Shown piece by piece: positions 1-8,592 of a DNA stretch of 52,645 bases. The stretch is from a virus: the IMG/VR virus record IMGVR_UViG_3300028133_000007, positions 1 to 52,645 of that record; one strand, 5' to 3'. Every line of letters begins with the position of its first letter. Position 1 is the stretch's first letter. The position numbers were made by a program, and so were the translations under genes. The notes under the pieces were generated by a model. It did not search any database. It was not told where the DNA came from and was given only the letters and a program-made list of their open reading frames with translations.

Positions 1-240
1 ACCATTTGTCTTATTAATTAGATTGTCTTTTCTAATATTAGTAAGTGCATTGCCATATATACCATATGAAAGTGCATTAATAAGTGTGGTCTTTCCTGTA
101 CCATTACGAGAACCATCGCCTCCCAAGTCTAAGTTATTACCTAAAACGAGTGTTAATGCATCACGGTCCAGTATTACAGACTGCGTGACGTTACCTACAC
201 TCATGAAGTTTTTAACTGTTATATTCTTAATCTTTAGCAA
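1..240 (-). CDS. 46: gp46-like recombination endonuclease subunit, SbcC/Rad50-type ATPase (5' part only)
   Basis: The first 80 codons of a minus-strand gene that runs off the left edge. They read LLKIKNITVKNFMSVGN and then a Walker A loop, GDGSRNGTGKTTL, followed by INALSYGIYGNAL. This matches the start of T4 gp46, where KNIMSVG precedes the P-loop. In T4, gp46 pairs with gp47 to resect DNA ends for recombination-dependent replication and to degrade host DNA. I chose a TTG start because AGAGAGG lies about 8 nt upstream and the reading begins at the first conserved strand; the next in-frame ATG falls inside KNFMSVG and would cut that strand. The dehydrogenase gene just upstream ends 4 nt before this start, so the two are probably translated together. 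Confidence 0.88.
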   Translation of the reverse strand, partial: MLKIKNITVKNFMSVGNVTQSVILDRDALTLVLGNNLDLGGDGSRNGTGKTTLINALSYGIYGNALTNIRKDNLINKTNG

Positions 241-244
241 ACGT

Positions 245-841
245 TTACCTCTCTCTTGCGTATATTCCTGCTTGTATTGGGTCTACAGAAATTTCGTTAA
301 TATTAACATAATCTGGTTGATTAATCAACCATAAAATTAAATCGGCTACATACTCTGTATCTAAAAACTTTCTATCAGGGTGTTTTTTCATCACACTTGG
401 TGTAGTCAAACTGCCCGGTGACAAACATGTAGTCTTTATATTAGACCCACCCATTGTCATGTATGTTAGGTCACGATTGTAATCTCTTAATGCTTTCTTT
501 TCAGTTGGGTATCTCCACGTTCTTCCTTTTACACCTGTATCGGCTGTAGAACCCATATGTATCAAATATGCAGAATGCTTTTCTTCAACGCATTTTGCAT
601 AAACTTGTTCAGCAATCATAATTTGATGAAACTTCCATATTGCGGAATTGTTAATAAAGATATCAAATTTATTATCTACAAAATAATCTGCTAGTCGTTT
701 TTGTTCTGGACCTACGTCCAAATTCCAACCATTGCTCCGACTGACAGTAGTATAGTTAATATCATCCACAGTATCAAACAGATTGCAAATACTCTTGCAA
801 AGCCCATAGTCTCTGTTTCCTGTTATTAAAACGTTTTTCAT
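245..841 (-). CDS. short-chain dehydrogenase/reductase (SDR)
   Basis: 198 aa, a compact classical-type SDR. Seen: the cofactor turn TGNRDYG at residues 7-13, NNSA at 64-67 (the NNAG position), catalytic Ser98 in MGSTAD, Tyr111 and Lys115 in YPTEK, and SPGSLTTP at 141-148. The Ser-Tyr-Lys catalytic set is therefore intact. At 198 aa it is shorter than the usual 240-260 aa, so some peripheral helices are missing. The substrate is unknown; a sugar or nucleotide-linked substrate would suit the glycan genes at the far end of the window, but that is inference. It lies between gp47 (2 nt upstream) and gp46 (4 nt downstream) and is expected to be transcribed with them from the promoter before gp55. 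Confidence 0.8.
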   Translation of the reverse strand: MKNVLITGNRDYGLCKSICNLFDTVDDINYTTVSRSNGWNLDVGPEQKRLADYFVDNKFDIFINNSAIWKFHQIMIAEQVYAKCVEEKHSAYLIHMGSTADTGVKGRTWRYPTEKKALRDYNRDLTYMTMGGSNIKTTCLSPGSLTTPSVMKKHPDRKFLDTEYVADLILWLINQPDYVNINEISVDPIQAGIYARER

Positions 842-843
842 GT

Positions 844-1860
844 CTATAGATTTTGATATAGTTCTACGAGAACTTTTTTATTAAAGCTACCATTATCATC
901 TATTGAGTTTAATTGTGATATCACAATTTCGTCAATAGTTTCAAAATGAATTTCAGCACCAGTGTCATCTTCGTGTTCAGTGTTTTTCATAGGTTGAAGT
1001 GTTATGTCTCGTAAGTCATATGCCTCAATGAATGTATCTTTGATGAATGTTGCTTCTTCGTATGATATATCAATATCAAGTGAAATTCTTGCACTTGTTT
1101 TAGGTAACAAGTACGCAGATGGATTTTCAAGTAAGTTAGATAATGTGATGTTTTTATATTTAGGAGCATCAGGCCATGCAAAGAATTCTGGTTCTTTGTC
1201 CCATTCTAAGAACATCCAACCACGGTCATCGTCTCCTGCGTCAGAGAAGTTATGTGGGAATGCATTACCTGTGTATATCACATTACCTTTTACTTGACGA
1301 TGATGAAAATGTCCACTAAAAACAAAGTCTTGGTGTTCAAACATTTCACTTTTCAGACCACCATGGTCTGGCATTTCTACCATTGCGTTTAACTTAAACG
1401 TAGGTAGTTCAAAGTGACCAAACATATACTTTGTTTTAATTTTCGGAATTTTTTTCCATTCATCACCAACTAACCACGGAACAATAGCTACATCATCTTG
1501 TACAAATTGTTCATTGATTAGTACTATATTAGGTAATTCTTTTGCAAACTCAACTGAGTTAACGTCACGTGTTTCACGATAGAATAAATCATGGTTGCCT
1601 AAGATAAAGTAAACTTTTTCAAAAGCATCGTTGAGTTTTCTTAAGCCTGCAAGACTGTACTTCATAGTTGAAATATTCAGACTGGCTCTGTTATGATGCC
1701 AATCTCCGCCAAATATACAGGTTTCGCACCCTTTTGATTTAGCTTCTCCTATGACCCAATCAATGAATTCGTCACAATCTTGATTGTGTAGGCGTGCATT
1801 GTTACGCATGCCATAGTGAATATCAGTGAACCAAGCGGCTTTGTTGAAAAGATTAGTCAT
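844..1860 (-). CDS. 47: gp47-like recombination endonuclease subunit, Mre11/SbcD-type metallophosphoesterase
   Basis: 338 aa. The metallophosphoesterase metal-binding motifs occur in the family order: D13-x-H15 in FTDIHYG, GGDWHHNR, GNHD, GHFE and SGHFHHRQ. This is the nuclease half of the T4 gp46/gp47 complex (the Mre11-Rad50 equivalent), and its partner lies two genes downstream. An upstream in-frame start at 1905 is possible. I prefer the ATG at 1860 (MTNLFNKAAWFTD) because it begins just before the first motif and overlaps the gp55 stop by 8 nt (ATGACTAA), the coupling pattern common in this genome. Length is close to that of T4 gp47 (339 aa). Confidence 0.92.
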   Translation of the reverse strand: MTNLFNKAAWFTDIHYGMRNNARLHNQDCDEFIDWVIGEAKSKGCETCIFGGDWHHNRASLNISTMKYSLAGLRKLNDAFEKVYFILGNHDLFYRETRDVNSVEFAKELPNIVLINEQFVQDDVAIVPWLVGDEWKKIPKIKTKYMFGHFELPTFKLNAMVEMPDHGGLKSEMFEHQDFVFSGHFHHRQVKGNVIYTGNAFPHNFSDAGDDDRGWMFLEWDKEPEFFAWPDAPKYKNITLSNLLENPSAYLLPKTSARISLDIDISYEEATFIKDTFIEAYDLRDITLQPMKNTEHEDDTGAEIHFETIDEIVISQLNSIDDNGSFNKKVLVELYQNL

Positions 1861-2725
1861 TGTCAGCGTAAATCTCTTTGATAGTTTCTGTTGGGATTTG
1901 TTCATCAGTAATTCTTGTTTTAATTACTTTTTGCCATCTTTCCTGAGACTTCATTTCATGTTCTAATTGTCTAGTCCAACTTGGCATCTGACCTGATTTC
2001 TCTAATAGGTCGTCACGAATGCCTTGATTTTTCTTTTCAGTGTTTAGAACACGTGTAAATGAATTGTTTACAGCCGCTGTATAATATGCGAATGGGTTAT
2101 CACTCTTTGCTTCATTGAACTGTAATCCAATCTGTGCAAGTTGTAATAATGCCTGTCCACGCATTTCGTCAATATACGTATAGCCTCTCCAGTTACTTCT
2201 TTGAGAATAACGCTCGACTAATTTGATATACATGTTGGCTAACGTTGCCGTAATCTTACCGCCACGTAAATCAAACTCTTTGTCTTTGTTATGATGTGAA
2301 TATGCTACTTCTCTTACACCTTTCCCTTCAATTACATAATGCTTGAATGGTGGGAAATGCAATTTCACTTTATGGTCTGCAATAGTCTTTGGGTTTGCTT
2401 TACGGCCAGGTTCATCTGGAATATGGTCGAAAGTCATAACTCTGAAAACCAACGATTCTTTTTCGAAAGATGCTGGATCTACTGCAAAGTCTACTTGTCT
2501 TTTCTTTTTATCTTCATTTAAGTCCCAAGCGGCCTTTTGTAATCTGTTTGCCCGATTGGTTCTTGCTTGTTCTTCTGCTTGATGAATTTCACTTACATCA
2601 TCTAAGATGATATCATGTTGATGATGCAAATCTCTGTTTTCAAACCAACTAAAGTTGGCTTTAGAGATATGAATTTCTTTCAGCATATCTTTGTTGTTTA
2701 AATAATTTTGACCTCTACGTGCCAT
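1853..2725 (-). CDS. 55: late-transcription sigma factor gp55
   Basis: 290 aa. The central and C-terminal part carries a sigma region-2-like segment: NPFAYYTAAVNNSFTRVLN followed by EKKNQGIRDDLLEKSG, the signature of T4-family gp55. gp55 binds host RNA polymerase and directs it to late promoters of the TATAAATA type; three such boxes (GATAAATA) precede structural operons in this window. The reading frame extends upstream to 2779, but the ATG at 2725 (MARRGQNYLNN) has AGGAG 8 nt before it and lies downstream of a consensus sigma70 promoter at 2751-2779, which would be inside the coding region if the longer start were used. The acidic, charged N-terminal half is longer than in T4 gp55 (185 aa), as in marine relatives. 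Confidence 0.9.
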   Translation of the reverse strand: MARRGQNYLNNKDMLKEIHISKANFSWFENRDLHHQHDIILDDVSEIHQAEEQARTNRANRLQKAAWDLNEDKKKRQVDFAVDPASFEKESLVFRVMTFDHIPDEPGRKANPKTIADHKVKLHFPPFKHYVIEGKGVREVAYSHHNKDKEFDLRGGKITATLANMYIKLVERYSQRSNWRGYTYIDEMRGQALLQLAQIGLQFNEAKSDNPFAYYTAAVNNSFTRVLNTEKKNQGIRDDLLEKSGQMPSWTRQLEHEMKSQERWQKVIKTRITDEQIPTETIKEIYADND

Positions 2726-2750
2726 GGTTTTGCTCCTATTAATATTATTA

Positions 2751-2779
2751 ATTATAATACATATGAAAACCAATGTCAA
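2751..2779 (-). promoter_or_regulatory. consensus sigma70 promoter driving gp55-gp47-SDR-gp46
   Basis: On the minus strand, TTGACA (2774-2779) and TATAAT (2751-2756) are separated by 17 bases, a perfect match to the bacterial housekeeping consensus. The expected transcription start is near 2744, about 20 nt before the gp55 ATG. It would be read by unmodified host polymerase, consistent with making the late sigma factor before late genes. The -35 is preceded by AC, as in the other minus-strand promoters here at 12463-12468 and 12880-12885. Confidence 0.85.
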
Positions 2780-2797
2780 GTGCTAATTGTATATATT

Positions 2798-2817
2798 CTT
2801 AAACTTCGAAGTTTAAG
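2798..2817. repeat. 20-bp perfect palindrome between divergent gp55 and baseplate promoters
   Basis: CTTAAACTTC followed by its exact inverted complement GAAGTTTAAG, with no spacer. It sits 18 bp upstream of the -35 of the leftward sigma70 promoter and ends 4 bp before the rightward late box GATAAATA. A symmetric site there could be an operator for a dimeric regulator. It is not followed by a T-run on either strand, so it does not look like a terminator. Confidence 0.7.
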
Positions 2818-2821
2818 TAAC

Positions 2822-2830
2822 GATAAATAC
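2822..2830 (+). promoter_or_regulatory. T4-type late promoter box (GATAAATAC) for the hub operon
   Basis: GATAAATAC lies 20 nt before the ATG of the first baseplate gene and has no -35. It matches the T4 late consensus TATAAATA in seven of eight positions. The same octamer GATAAATA occurs at 13650 and 27245, also 20-26 nt before a structural gene, which supports it as the gp55-dependent late box of this phage. Confidence 0.82.
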
Positions 2831-2849
2831 AAGAAACAAGGAGTATAAC

Positions 2850-3419
2850 ATGGATAATATCTACAAAGAACAACAGCCCGTAACTATACGTGACCCTAGT
2901 GGTCGTTTAGGTGCGTCTGGGCTTGGTGCAATACAATTTCCGTATACACCAACGATAACAGTGTTGACAAGTACTGGGTATAGTTCATATGACCTATCGC
3001 ATACAAACTTTCAACAAAGAGCGTTTGATATGTCTTCAAATACAGAATTTAACATGACAGCTCCTATTATTGTTCGCAGTGAACAAGAAGCAGACACAGT
3101 ATTACAGATGGCCAACTTTATGAGGGGTGCATTAAAGATGGATTTCGGTATGCAGTCAGCAAATGCTGGATTACCCCCACCGATATTAAGGTTAGATGCA
3201 CATGGTATTTACACAAATGTTCCCGTGCTAATAAGAGACTTTACGTGGAACTTAGACTCTGATATTGACTATATTAATACAAGAAGCGGCGCAAGAGTTC
3301 CAGTGCAAAATATGTTTGTTATGTCATTGACTACAACATATTCTCCAAAGAACGTTAGAGAAAACTTTACTATGAATGATTATTTGAATGGGCGTTTAGC
3401 TAGTAAGGGGTATGTATAA
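2850..3419 (+). CDS. baseplate tail-tube junction protein, gp48/gp54-like
   Basis: 189 aa. The order of conserved-looking blocks resembles the tube-initiator/cap proteins of T4-like marine phages: FPYTPTITV, then LSHTNFQQRAFDMS, MRGALKMDFGMQSANAGLPPPILRL, NVPVLIRDFTWNLDSDIDYI and a C-terminal NDYLNGRLASKGYV. In T4, gp48 and gp54 cap the hub and start tail-tube polymerisation. This protein is much shorter than T4 gp48 (364 aa) or gp54 (320 aa), so it may correspond to just the tube-like domain. AAGGAG lies 7 nt before the ATG. It is the first gene of the hub operon, immediately behind a late promoter. Family assignment is from remembered pattern and position; gp48 versus gp54 is not resolved. 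Confidence 0.65.
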   Translation: MDNIYKEQQPVTIRDPSGRLGASGLGAIQFPYTPTITVLTSTGYSSYDLSHTNFQQRAFDMSSNTEFNMTAPIIVRSEQEADTVLQMANFMRGALKMDFGMQSANAGLPPPILRLDAHGIYTNVPVLIRDFTWNLDSDIDYINTRSGARVPVQNMFVMSLTTTYSPKNVRENFTMNDYLNGRLASKGYV

Positions 3420-3712
3420 TGGCATATGATCCAACTTCACCGTGGAAGAAAACTGCGGTAATAAAAAATAAAGTACTAGACATACAAAATCCTGTCTACT
3501 TACAAAAAAGTGCGTTAGACGAAACGTATACTATACCACAGAACTACAATCTTAGACCTGATTTGTGTAGTTATGACCTATATGGTACTTCCAAATACTG
3601 GTGGGTTTTTGCTAAAAGAAATCCTGATACTATTCAGGACCCGATAAACGATTTCACAGCGGGTACTAAAATTAAAATACCTAGCAAAAATCAATTAGAC
3701 GAAATGAAGTAG
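3419..3712 (+). CDS. 53: baseplate wedge protein, gp53-like
   Basis: 97 aa. The C-terminal half reads YDLYGTSKYWWVFAKRNPD, then IQDPINDFTAGTKIKIPS. This LysM-like arrangement (aromatic YWW followed by D...F..GT.I.IPS) is typical of gp53-type wedge proteins, which in T4 clamp neighbouring wedges around the hub. It is much shorter than T4 gp53 (196 aa), but short forms are usual in marine T4-like phages. The ATG overlaps the stop of the preceding gene (TAATG), implying coupled translation. Confidence 0.72.
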   Translation: MAYDPTSPWKKTAVIKNKVLDIQNPVYLQKSALDETYTIPQNYNLRPDLCSYDLYGTSKYWWVFAKRNPDTIQDPINDFTAGTKIKIPSKNQLDEMK

Positions 3713-3718
3713 TGTACA

Positions 3719-6700
3719 ATGGCAGTCAGAAGCGTAAGAAATAATAACCCAGGTAACATCAGAAGCAATGCAACAGCATGGCAAGGTGCAACAGGTGGCG
3801 ATGGTTCATTTGTTTCATTTGCTACGCCTGAGCATGGAGTAAGGGCTTTAGGCAAAACGCTAGAAACTTACCAAGATAGGCACGGACTAACTGATGTAGA
3901 GGGAATGATTCAACGTTGGGCTCCTCCTAATGAAAATGATACATCTGGATATGTAGATTTTGTAGCAAATAAAATGGGAATAGATAAAAATACTCCTATT
4001 GATTTATCTGCTAATCCAGAACTAGCAGAAAAAATGGTAAGTGCAATGATTCAAAAAGAAGGCGGAAATGAAGCATCTGCCTATTTCGCAGACAGTATCG
4101 GTACTGGGTTGGACATGGCATATGGTAATATACCTGATAGTTCTCCTGTTATTGATGATGATACTCAGCGTGATTTATTTTCAAATGGCGAACAGCTTAG
4201 TGAACCCCCAACTCAAGGAATTGACGATACGAGAAGCCTAAAAAGTAATGCGATATCTGGTTCAGGAAGTTTGTCCAGTTTATTAAAAAATATGGAATCG
4301 AATAATTTATTTTGGGAAAATGAATTAGATGCGTTTGAACATTATACTTACAATTTAGATTTGTTTGTTGTTAACCAACAAGAAGCAAATAAGTTTCTTG
4401 CCTATGAACAGACTCCACAACTTATAGACGATGTGGTAAACGATGCTTGGCCTACTAACAACATGAATGTGATTACGATAGCAAGAACGGGCGTCACCAC
4501 AGAATTAAACATTACAGATTTAACTATCACTAGTGTCGGTAACGGAACTGGTTCAGCATCAAAAATGGCAGGTACTGCCACTAATTTACAATTTACTATC
4601 AGCCAAGTTGGCGGAACTTCTTTGCCTGATATGTTACAAAACAGTATTTTATTGTGCGGATATCCTGACTTACAGAATGCAATATTCTTTATGAAAGTAC
4701 GCTTTAAGGGTTATGATGAAAGTGGCAACCAAGTTAGAAACTTACCCGCTACAAAAATATTCCCATTTGTTATTACAAAATATAATGAACTACAATCTCA
4801 AACAGAAAGTAAAGGTACAAACTTAATATTAGATGGTACAATCGTAAATGATAAAGTAGTAGCTGATACTGAACTGTCTCAAATGGATTATAACTTTGAA
4901 TTTGATGTTGCGGCTACCTTAGAAGAAACACTAGACAACTTCTTTAAAAAACTAAATGCAAAGATAGAAGAAAAAGCAGTAACGTCAAACTCAGATTTTA
5001 TTAATGAATATAATTTCGAAATGTCTGACGATTTTAAACAAATGTTTGGTCAAGGCCAAATGACTTCTCCGGATGTTCCCAATACTTCATCTGGAAATAA
5101 TGAAACATCTGAAACAGCTAGTGTTAAAATAGGACAGCAAACTGGTGTTATAACGCCTGGTTCATCTATATATAATGCAATAGAAAGTATTTGTTTAAAC
5201 TCAAGTTTAATTAGAGAAGCACTAACTGATGATTCTCCTCAACTATCAAACTTGTTTAGAGTTCTACCACATGCAACACCTAAGTTAGGTGGCTATAATG
5301 TATTGACAAGTAAACAAACTTATGAAGTAAATTATTTTTTAACTGTGCAAAAAAGTTTAATAGTACAAAATCAATCACACAACGCAAAGCTAACAGAAGA
5401 TACTGCAAAAGTTTTAAGAAGTATATTCTTAGAAGGTCATTGTAATAAAAGATATTACTATCAATATACTGGTAGGAATGAACACATATTAGATTTAACT
5501 ATATCACTGGATAATCAACTTCAAAAAGCATACGTAAAACCTAGCGATACCTACATGGCAAATGGTTTCTTAGAAGCAGTTGGAGATTGGCGTACACAAA
5601 TCGATGAAAGAGCCCAACAGAAGCTAACAGAACTGGAAGAAGAGTCTGGAACATTGGGTGAAACACTTAGAATGCATAGAGCAAACGCTCGAACACTTGA
5701 AGGACAATTTGCAGACCTTAGTGCAGAAGTACGAAACGAATTCAGAGACAGACTTATGAGTCGTGTTGGTGGACCAGGAGAGGCCGCCGAAGCACAAAAA
5801 ATATATGAACAAATTCAAAATGCTGATGCAAATCAAATGATGAGTATGTTTGATGAAGATTCACAAGAGTATGAAATTCTTCAAGATATTATGAAGGGAG
5901 AAGTTCGTGAAAATCGTAACAAGCTATTTAATCAAATACAAGATTCAAACCAAAGTCAAAATGATTTACTAAGAGAAGAAAAAGAAAATGAAATTGCACA
6001 AAATGACTTAATGCGTGAGGCATTGGGACAACTATACTCAACTAAAATTATTGAAAGCACTTCAACCATCGGAGACAATTGGAATGACTTGGGATTATTC
6101 CCTGGCAGTGAAGGACAGGAACTTATACTTACTGAAAATTTAGATAAAGAAATGATTAGTAAATTAAGTCTTGACCAATTTGATAGTTTATTAAAAGCAC
6201 TTGTAGAAAACCCAGTTAACTTTTCACGTATTACTAAATCATTATTAGAAAATCCTACTAACTTGAATGTTATTAAATCGGCTGACCAAGAAGATATTGA
6301 ACTTGCACAAGCAAAATATTATGAAGGAAGAAATAATAATTTAAGTATGATGAATGCACAAATGACTATCAAAGGAGACCCATATTGGGTAGATAGCGTG
6401 TATTCTCCTTCTATGATAAAAGCAAAATACGGCAATGCAAATGCACTTGATGAATATAAAATGCATTCTACGAATATTAATGGAGTAAATTATCTTATCT
6501 TAGTTACAGATAAAGCAGAAGGCGTTTATTTAAATAACCCAGAGAGAGTAGGACTAGATGCAGAAAATTATGATGGAATAAAAAAGACACGACTAATGAC
6601 TAGTGTATATTCTGTTAACTCAGTTATTAGTTCATTCAGTGGTGGATTATTTACACAAACATTACAAATGGTAAAGATACCAGCGGCGGAAGAATTTCAA

Positions 6701-8584
6701 ACAGTAGATGCAGTACTAGGAGCTCCTAATCCAGAATTAATGTCAGACGGTTATTTTCAATTACCAGTACAAGATAGATTAGGACTCAATGATGGAGGCG
6801 ATGCTGTTGTGAATCCAAATGCAAAAGAAGACGCGGAAGCAAAAGAATTTGCAGATGATATAGTTGCACCACAGGGCGCAGGTACTGGAATAACACCAGA
6901 GGGCGATGTGTATGTAGTTGATATAGATGGTGCGGGACCGCATGCGGTCATGGCATTACAAACTGCAACAAATAACTTTCTTGAACCTTCAAACCAAAAC
7001 GATTACGCAGTTCCAAATGAATCAGTTGCAAAACAATTAGCACTTGCTAGACAACAGGCCGAGGGACTATGTGCATTAGGTCATGAACAATCTTGTATTG
7101 CGGTACAACAATCTGCACAAAAGATTGCAAAAAGATTAGCAGACGATTATCAAACAGGAAATGAGTCAGTATCGGATGCAACTCGAAATGCTTACAATGA
7201 AGCCATAGACGAAGGTTATACTGTAACAGCACAAACTATGGCAGAGATAGACCACGCACTTGAGGCAACTGAAAATGCAACCGTGGGAACAACTGTAACA
7301 GGATTAGACCAAGAAGCACTAACTAAGGTAAACGAAGCAAATCGAATAGAATCAGAACGATACCTTAAAGGCGAGGATGATATTATAAAAGATCCACAAT
7401 CAATAATGTCTGATTTAGAAACGATAGATGTGAATGACCCTAACACAACCAATGCAGAAAAGGCGGCAAGTATCAATGGTGCCGCGTCAATTCTTGACGG
7501 TACTGTTCCAATAGAAAATCACGGACATCAGGTAAACGTAGAAAGTTACCGAACAGGACTTGGCACAAGAAATTATTCAGTTGATGTTGGGCTTAATACT
7601 CTTACAGTAAACGAAGCAGACAAAGTTTCAGCATTGAACCAAAAAGCCATTAATATTATCGATGGCAGAAGTTTACATGATTTAACAGACCAAGAATATT
7701 CGGAAGTCAAAGCAATAGAAAGCACTATTGATACAATTACAACAAACGCAACCTCAGGAACTAGAGGAGAGGCAATAGATGCATTGAAGAAACAAAAGAA
7801 ATTAGAGTTGCTAAATGAAAAAGAAGCAGAACTAAAAGACACAGAAGAAAGATTAGAGAGTTGGTATTGGACAGAAGCAGGAAGAGAAAGTGACGAAGAA
7901 CTTGCATCTAAATTACAAACCGAAGTAAATGATATAAGAAGTGATTTAAGTTCAACCGATGGTGTAACTACTGGTATAATACCAGTTGAAGAAAATGGCG
8001 AAATTAAATATGAAAATGTTGCAGTACCAATCAAAGAACCAAATGCTACTGCACCTATAATAGTAGTTGAAACACTTGGTGATAGGACTGGCACATCAAT
8101 TTCTAACAGTAATATAGTTGATGCAATATCAGACGGAGAAGTGTCTGCTTCACAAGTTGCACAATATACTAATGCAAAAGATGTGTACAATGATATATTA
8201 ACCAAAGTTGAAGCGGCACCAAGAACAACATTAACAGAAACTTTTGATGGAGAAACTTACACCTCGCAAGTATTAGATTACAGTGCAATTGGTCCTATAA
8301 CATATAGAGACTCTTCAGGAACAATACAAACGATAACAGACCCAGTAACACATTTTGGATTAGTCGATTCAACTGCGCCTGTTGGATCATTTGAATATTA
8401 TAAACCTGGACTAAACCCAATGAATTTAAAAAATACAATAGCCAATGAGTACCCAGATATTGCGGTAACAACCGCATCGGGAGTTGCAAATGAAGATAGT
8501 AGAAACCCAGAAACTGGTGCATTGCAAATAGGCGTTCGATTTAATGCCGCTGATTTTGTGATAGTTAACCCACCAACGCCGTAG
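3719..8584 (+). CDS. giant baseplate hub protein with N-terminal lysozyme-like domain
   Basis: 1621 aa. Residues 1-140 form a P5/virion-lysozyme-like domain: RNNNPGNIRS, FATPEHGVRALGKTLETYQ, IQRWAPPNENDTSGYVDFV; such domains are found in phage virion peptidoglycan-cleaving proteins. Residues about 200-460 and again 870-1000 look like tail-hub folds, the second ending in SSFSGGLFTQTLQMVKIP, a pattern common at the end of gp27/gpD-type hub domains. Residues 640-780 are rich in E, Q, R and L and are probably coiled coil. The last 550 residues are low-complexity, acidic and rich in A, T, D and E. Position between gp53-like and gp5 genes fits a gp27-equivalent hub, far larger than T4 gp27 (391 aa). 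There is no strong Shine-Dalgarno; it starts 6 nt after the preceding stop. Confidence 0.68.
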   Translation: MAVRSVRNNNPGNIRSNATAWQGATGGDGSFVSFATPEHGVRALGKTLETYQDRHGLTDVEGMIQRWAPPNENDTSGYVDFVANKMGIDKNTPIDLSANPELAEKMVSAMIQKEGGNEASAYFADSIGTGLDMAYGNIPDSSPVIDDDTQRDLFSNGEQLSEPPTQGIDDTRSLKSNAISGSGSLSSLLKNMESNNLFWENELDAFEHYTYNLDLFVVNQQEANKFLAYEQTPQLIDDVVNDAWPTNNMNVITIARTGVTTELNITDLTITSVGNGTGSASKMAGTATNLQFTISQVGGTSLPDMLQNSILLCGYPDLQNAIFFMKVRFKGYDESGNQVRNLPATKIFPFVITKYNELQSQTESKGTNLILDGTIVNDKVVADTELSQMDYNFEFDVAATLEETLDNFFKKLNAKIEEKAVTSNSDFINEYNFEMSDDFKQMFGQGQMTSPDVPNTSSGNNETSETASVKIGQQTGVITPGSSIYNAIESICLNSSLIREALTDDSPQLSNLFRVLPHATPKLGGYNVLTSKQTYEVNYFLTVQKSLIVQNQSHNAKLTEDTAKVLRSIFLEGHCNKRYYYQYTGRNEHILDLTISLDNQLQKAYVKPSDTYMANGFLEAVGDWRTQIDERAQQKLTELEEESGTLGETLRMHRANARTLEGQFADLSAEVRNEFRDRLMSRVGGPGEAAEAQKIYEQIQNADANQMMSMFDEDSQEYEILQDIMKGEVRENRNKLFNQIQDSNQSQNDLLREEKENEIAQNDLMREALGQLYSTKIIESTSTIGDNWNDLGLFPGSEGQELILTENLDKEMISKLSLDQFDSLLKALVENPVNFSRITKSLLENPTNLNVIKSADQEDIELAQAKYYEGRNNNLSMMNAQMTIKGDPYWVDSVYSPSMIKAKYGNANALDEYKMHSTNINGVNYLILVTDKAEGVYLNNPERVGLDAENYDGIKKTRLMTSVYSVNSVISSFSGGLFTQTLQMVKIPAAEEFQTVDAVLGAPNPELMSDGYFQLPVQDRLGLNDGGDAVVNPNAKEDAEAKEFADDIVAPQGAGTGITPEGDVYVVDIDGAGPHAVMALQTATNNFLEPSNQNDYAVPNESVAKQLALARQQAEGLCALGHEQSCIAVQQSAQKIAKRLADDYQTGNESVSDATRNAYNEAIDEGYTVTAQTMAEIDHALEATENATVGTTVTGLDQEALTKVNEANRIESERYLKGEDDIIKDPQSIMSDLETIDVNDPNTTNAEKAASINGAASILDGTVPIENHGHQVNVESYRTGLGTRNYSVDVGLNTLTVNEADKVSALNQKAINIIDGRSLHDLTDQEYSEVKAIESTIDTITTNATSGTRGEAIDALKKQKKLELLNEKEAELKDTEERLESWYWTEAGRESDEELASKLQTEVNDIRSDLSSTDGVTTGIIPVEENGEIKYENVAVPIKEPNATAPIIVVETLGDRTGTSISNSNIVDAISDGEVSASQVAQYTNAKDVYNDILTKVEAAPRTTLTETFDGETYTSQVLDYSAIGPITYRDSSGTIQTITDPVTHFGLVDSTAPVGSFEYYKPGLNPMNLKNTIANEYPDIAVTTASGVANEDSRNPETGALQIGVRFNAADFVIVNPPTP

Positions 8585-8592
8585 GAAATAGA

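Noticed and set aside
7573-8205. Long open antisense frame (about 210 codons) opposite the hub gene
   Set aside because: It is hydrophobic and Ser-rich without a motif or Shine-Dalgarno, as expected of the antisense of a Thr/Asp/Glu-rich coding frame.
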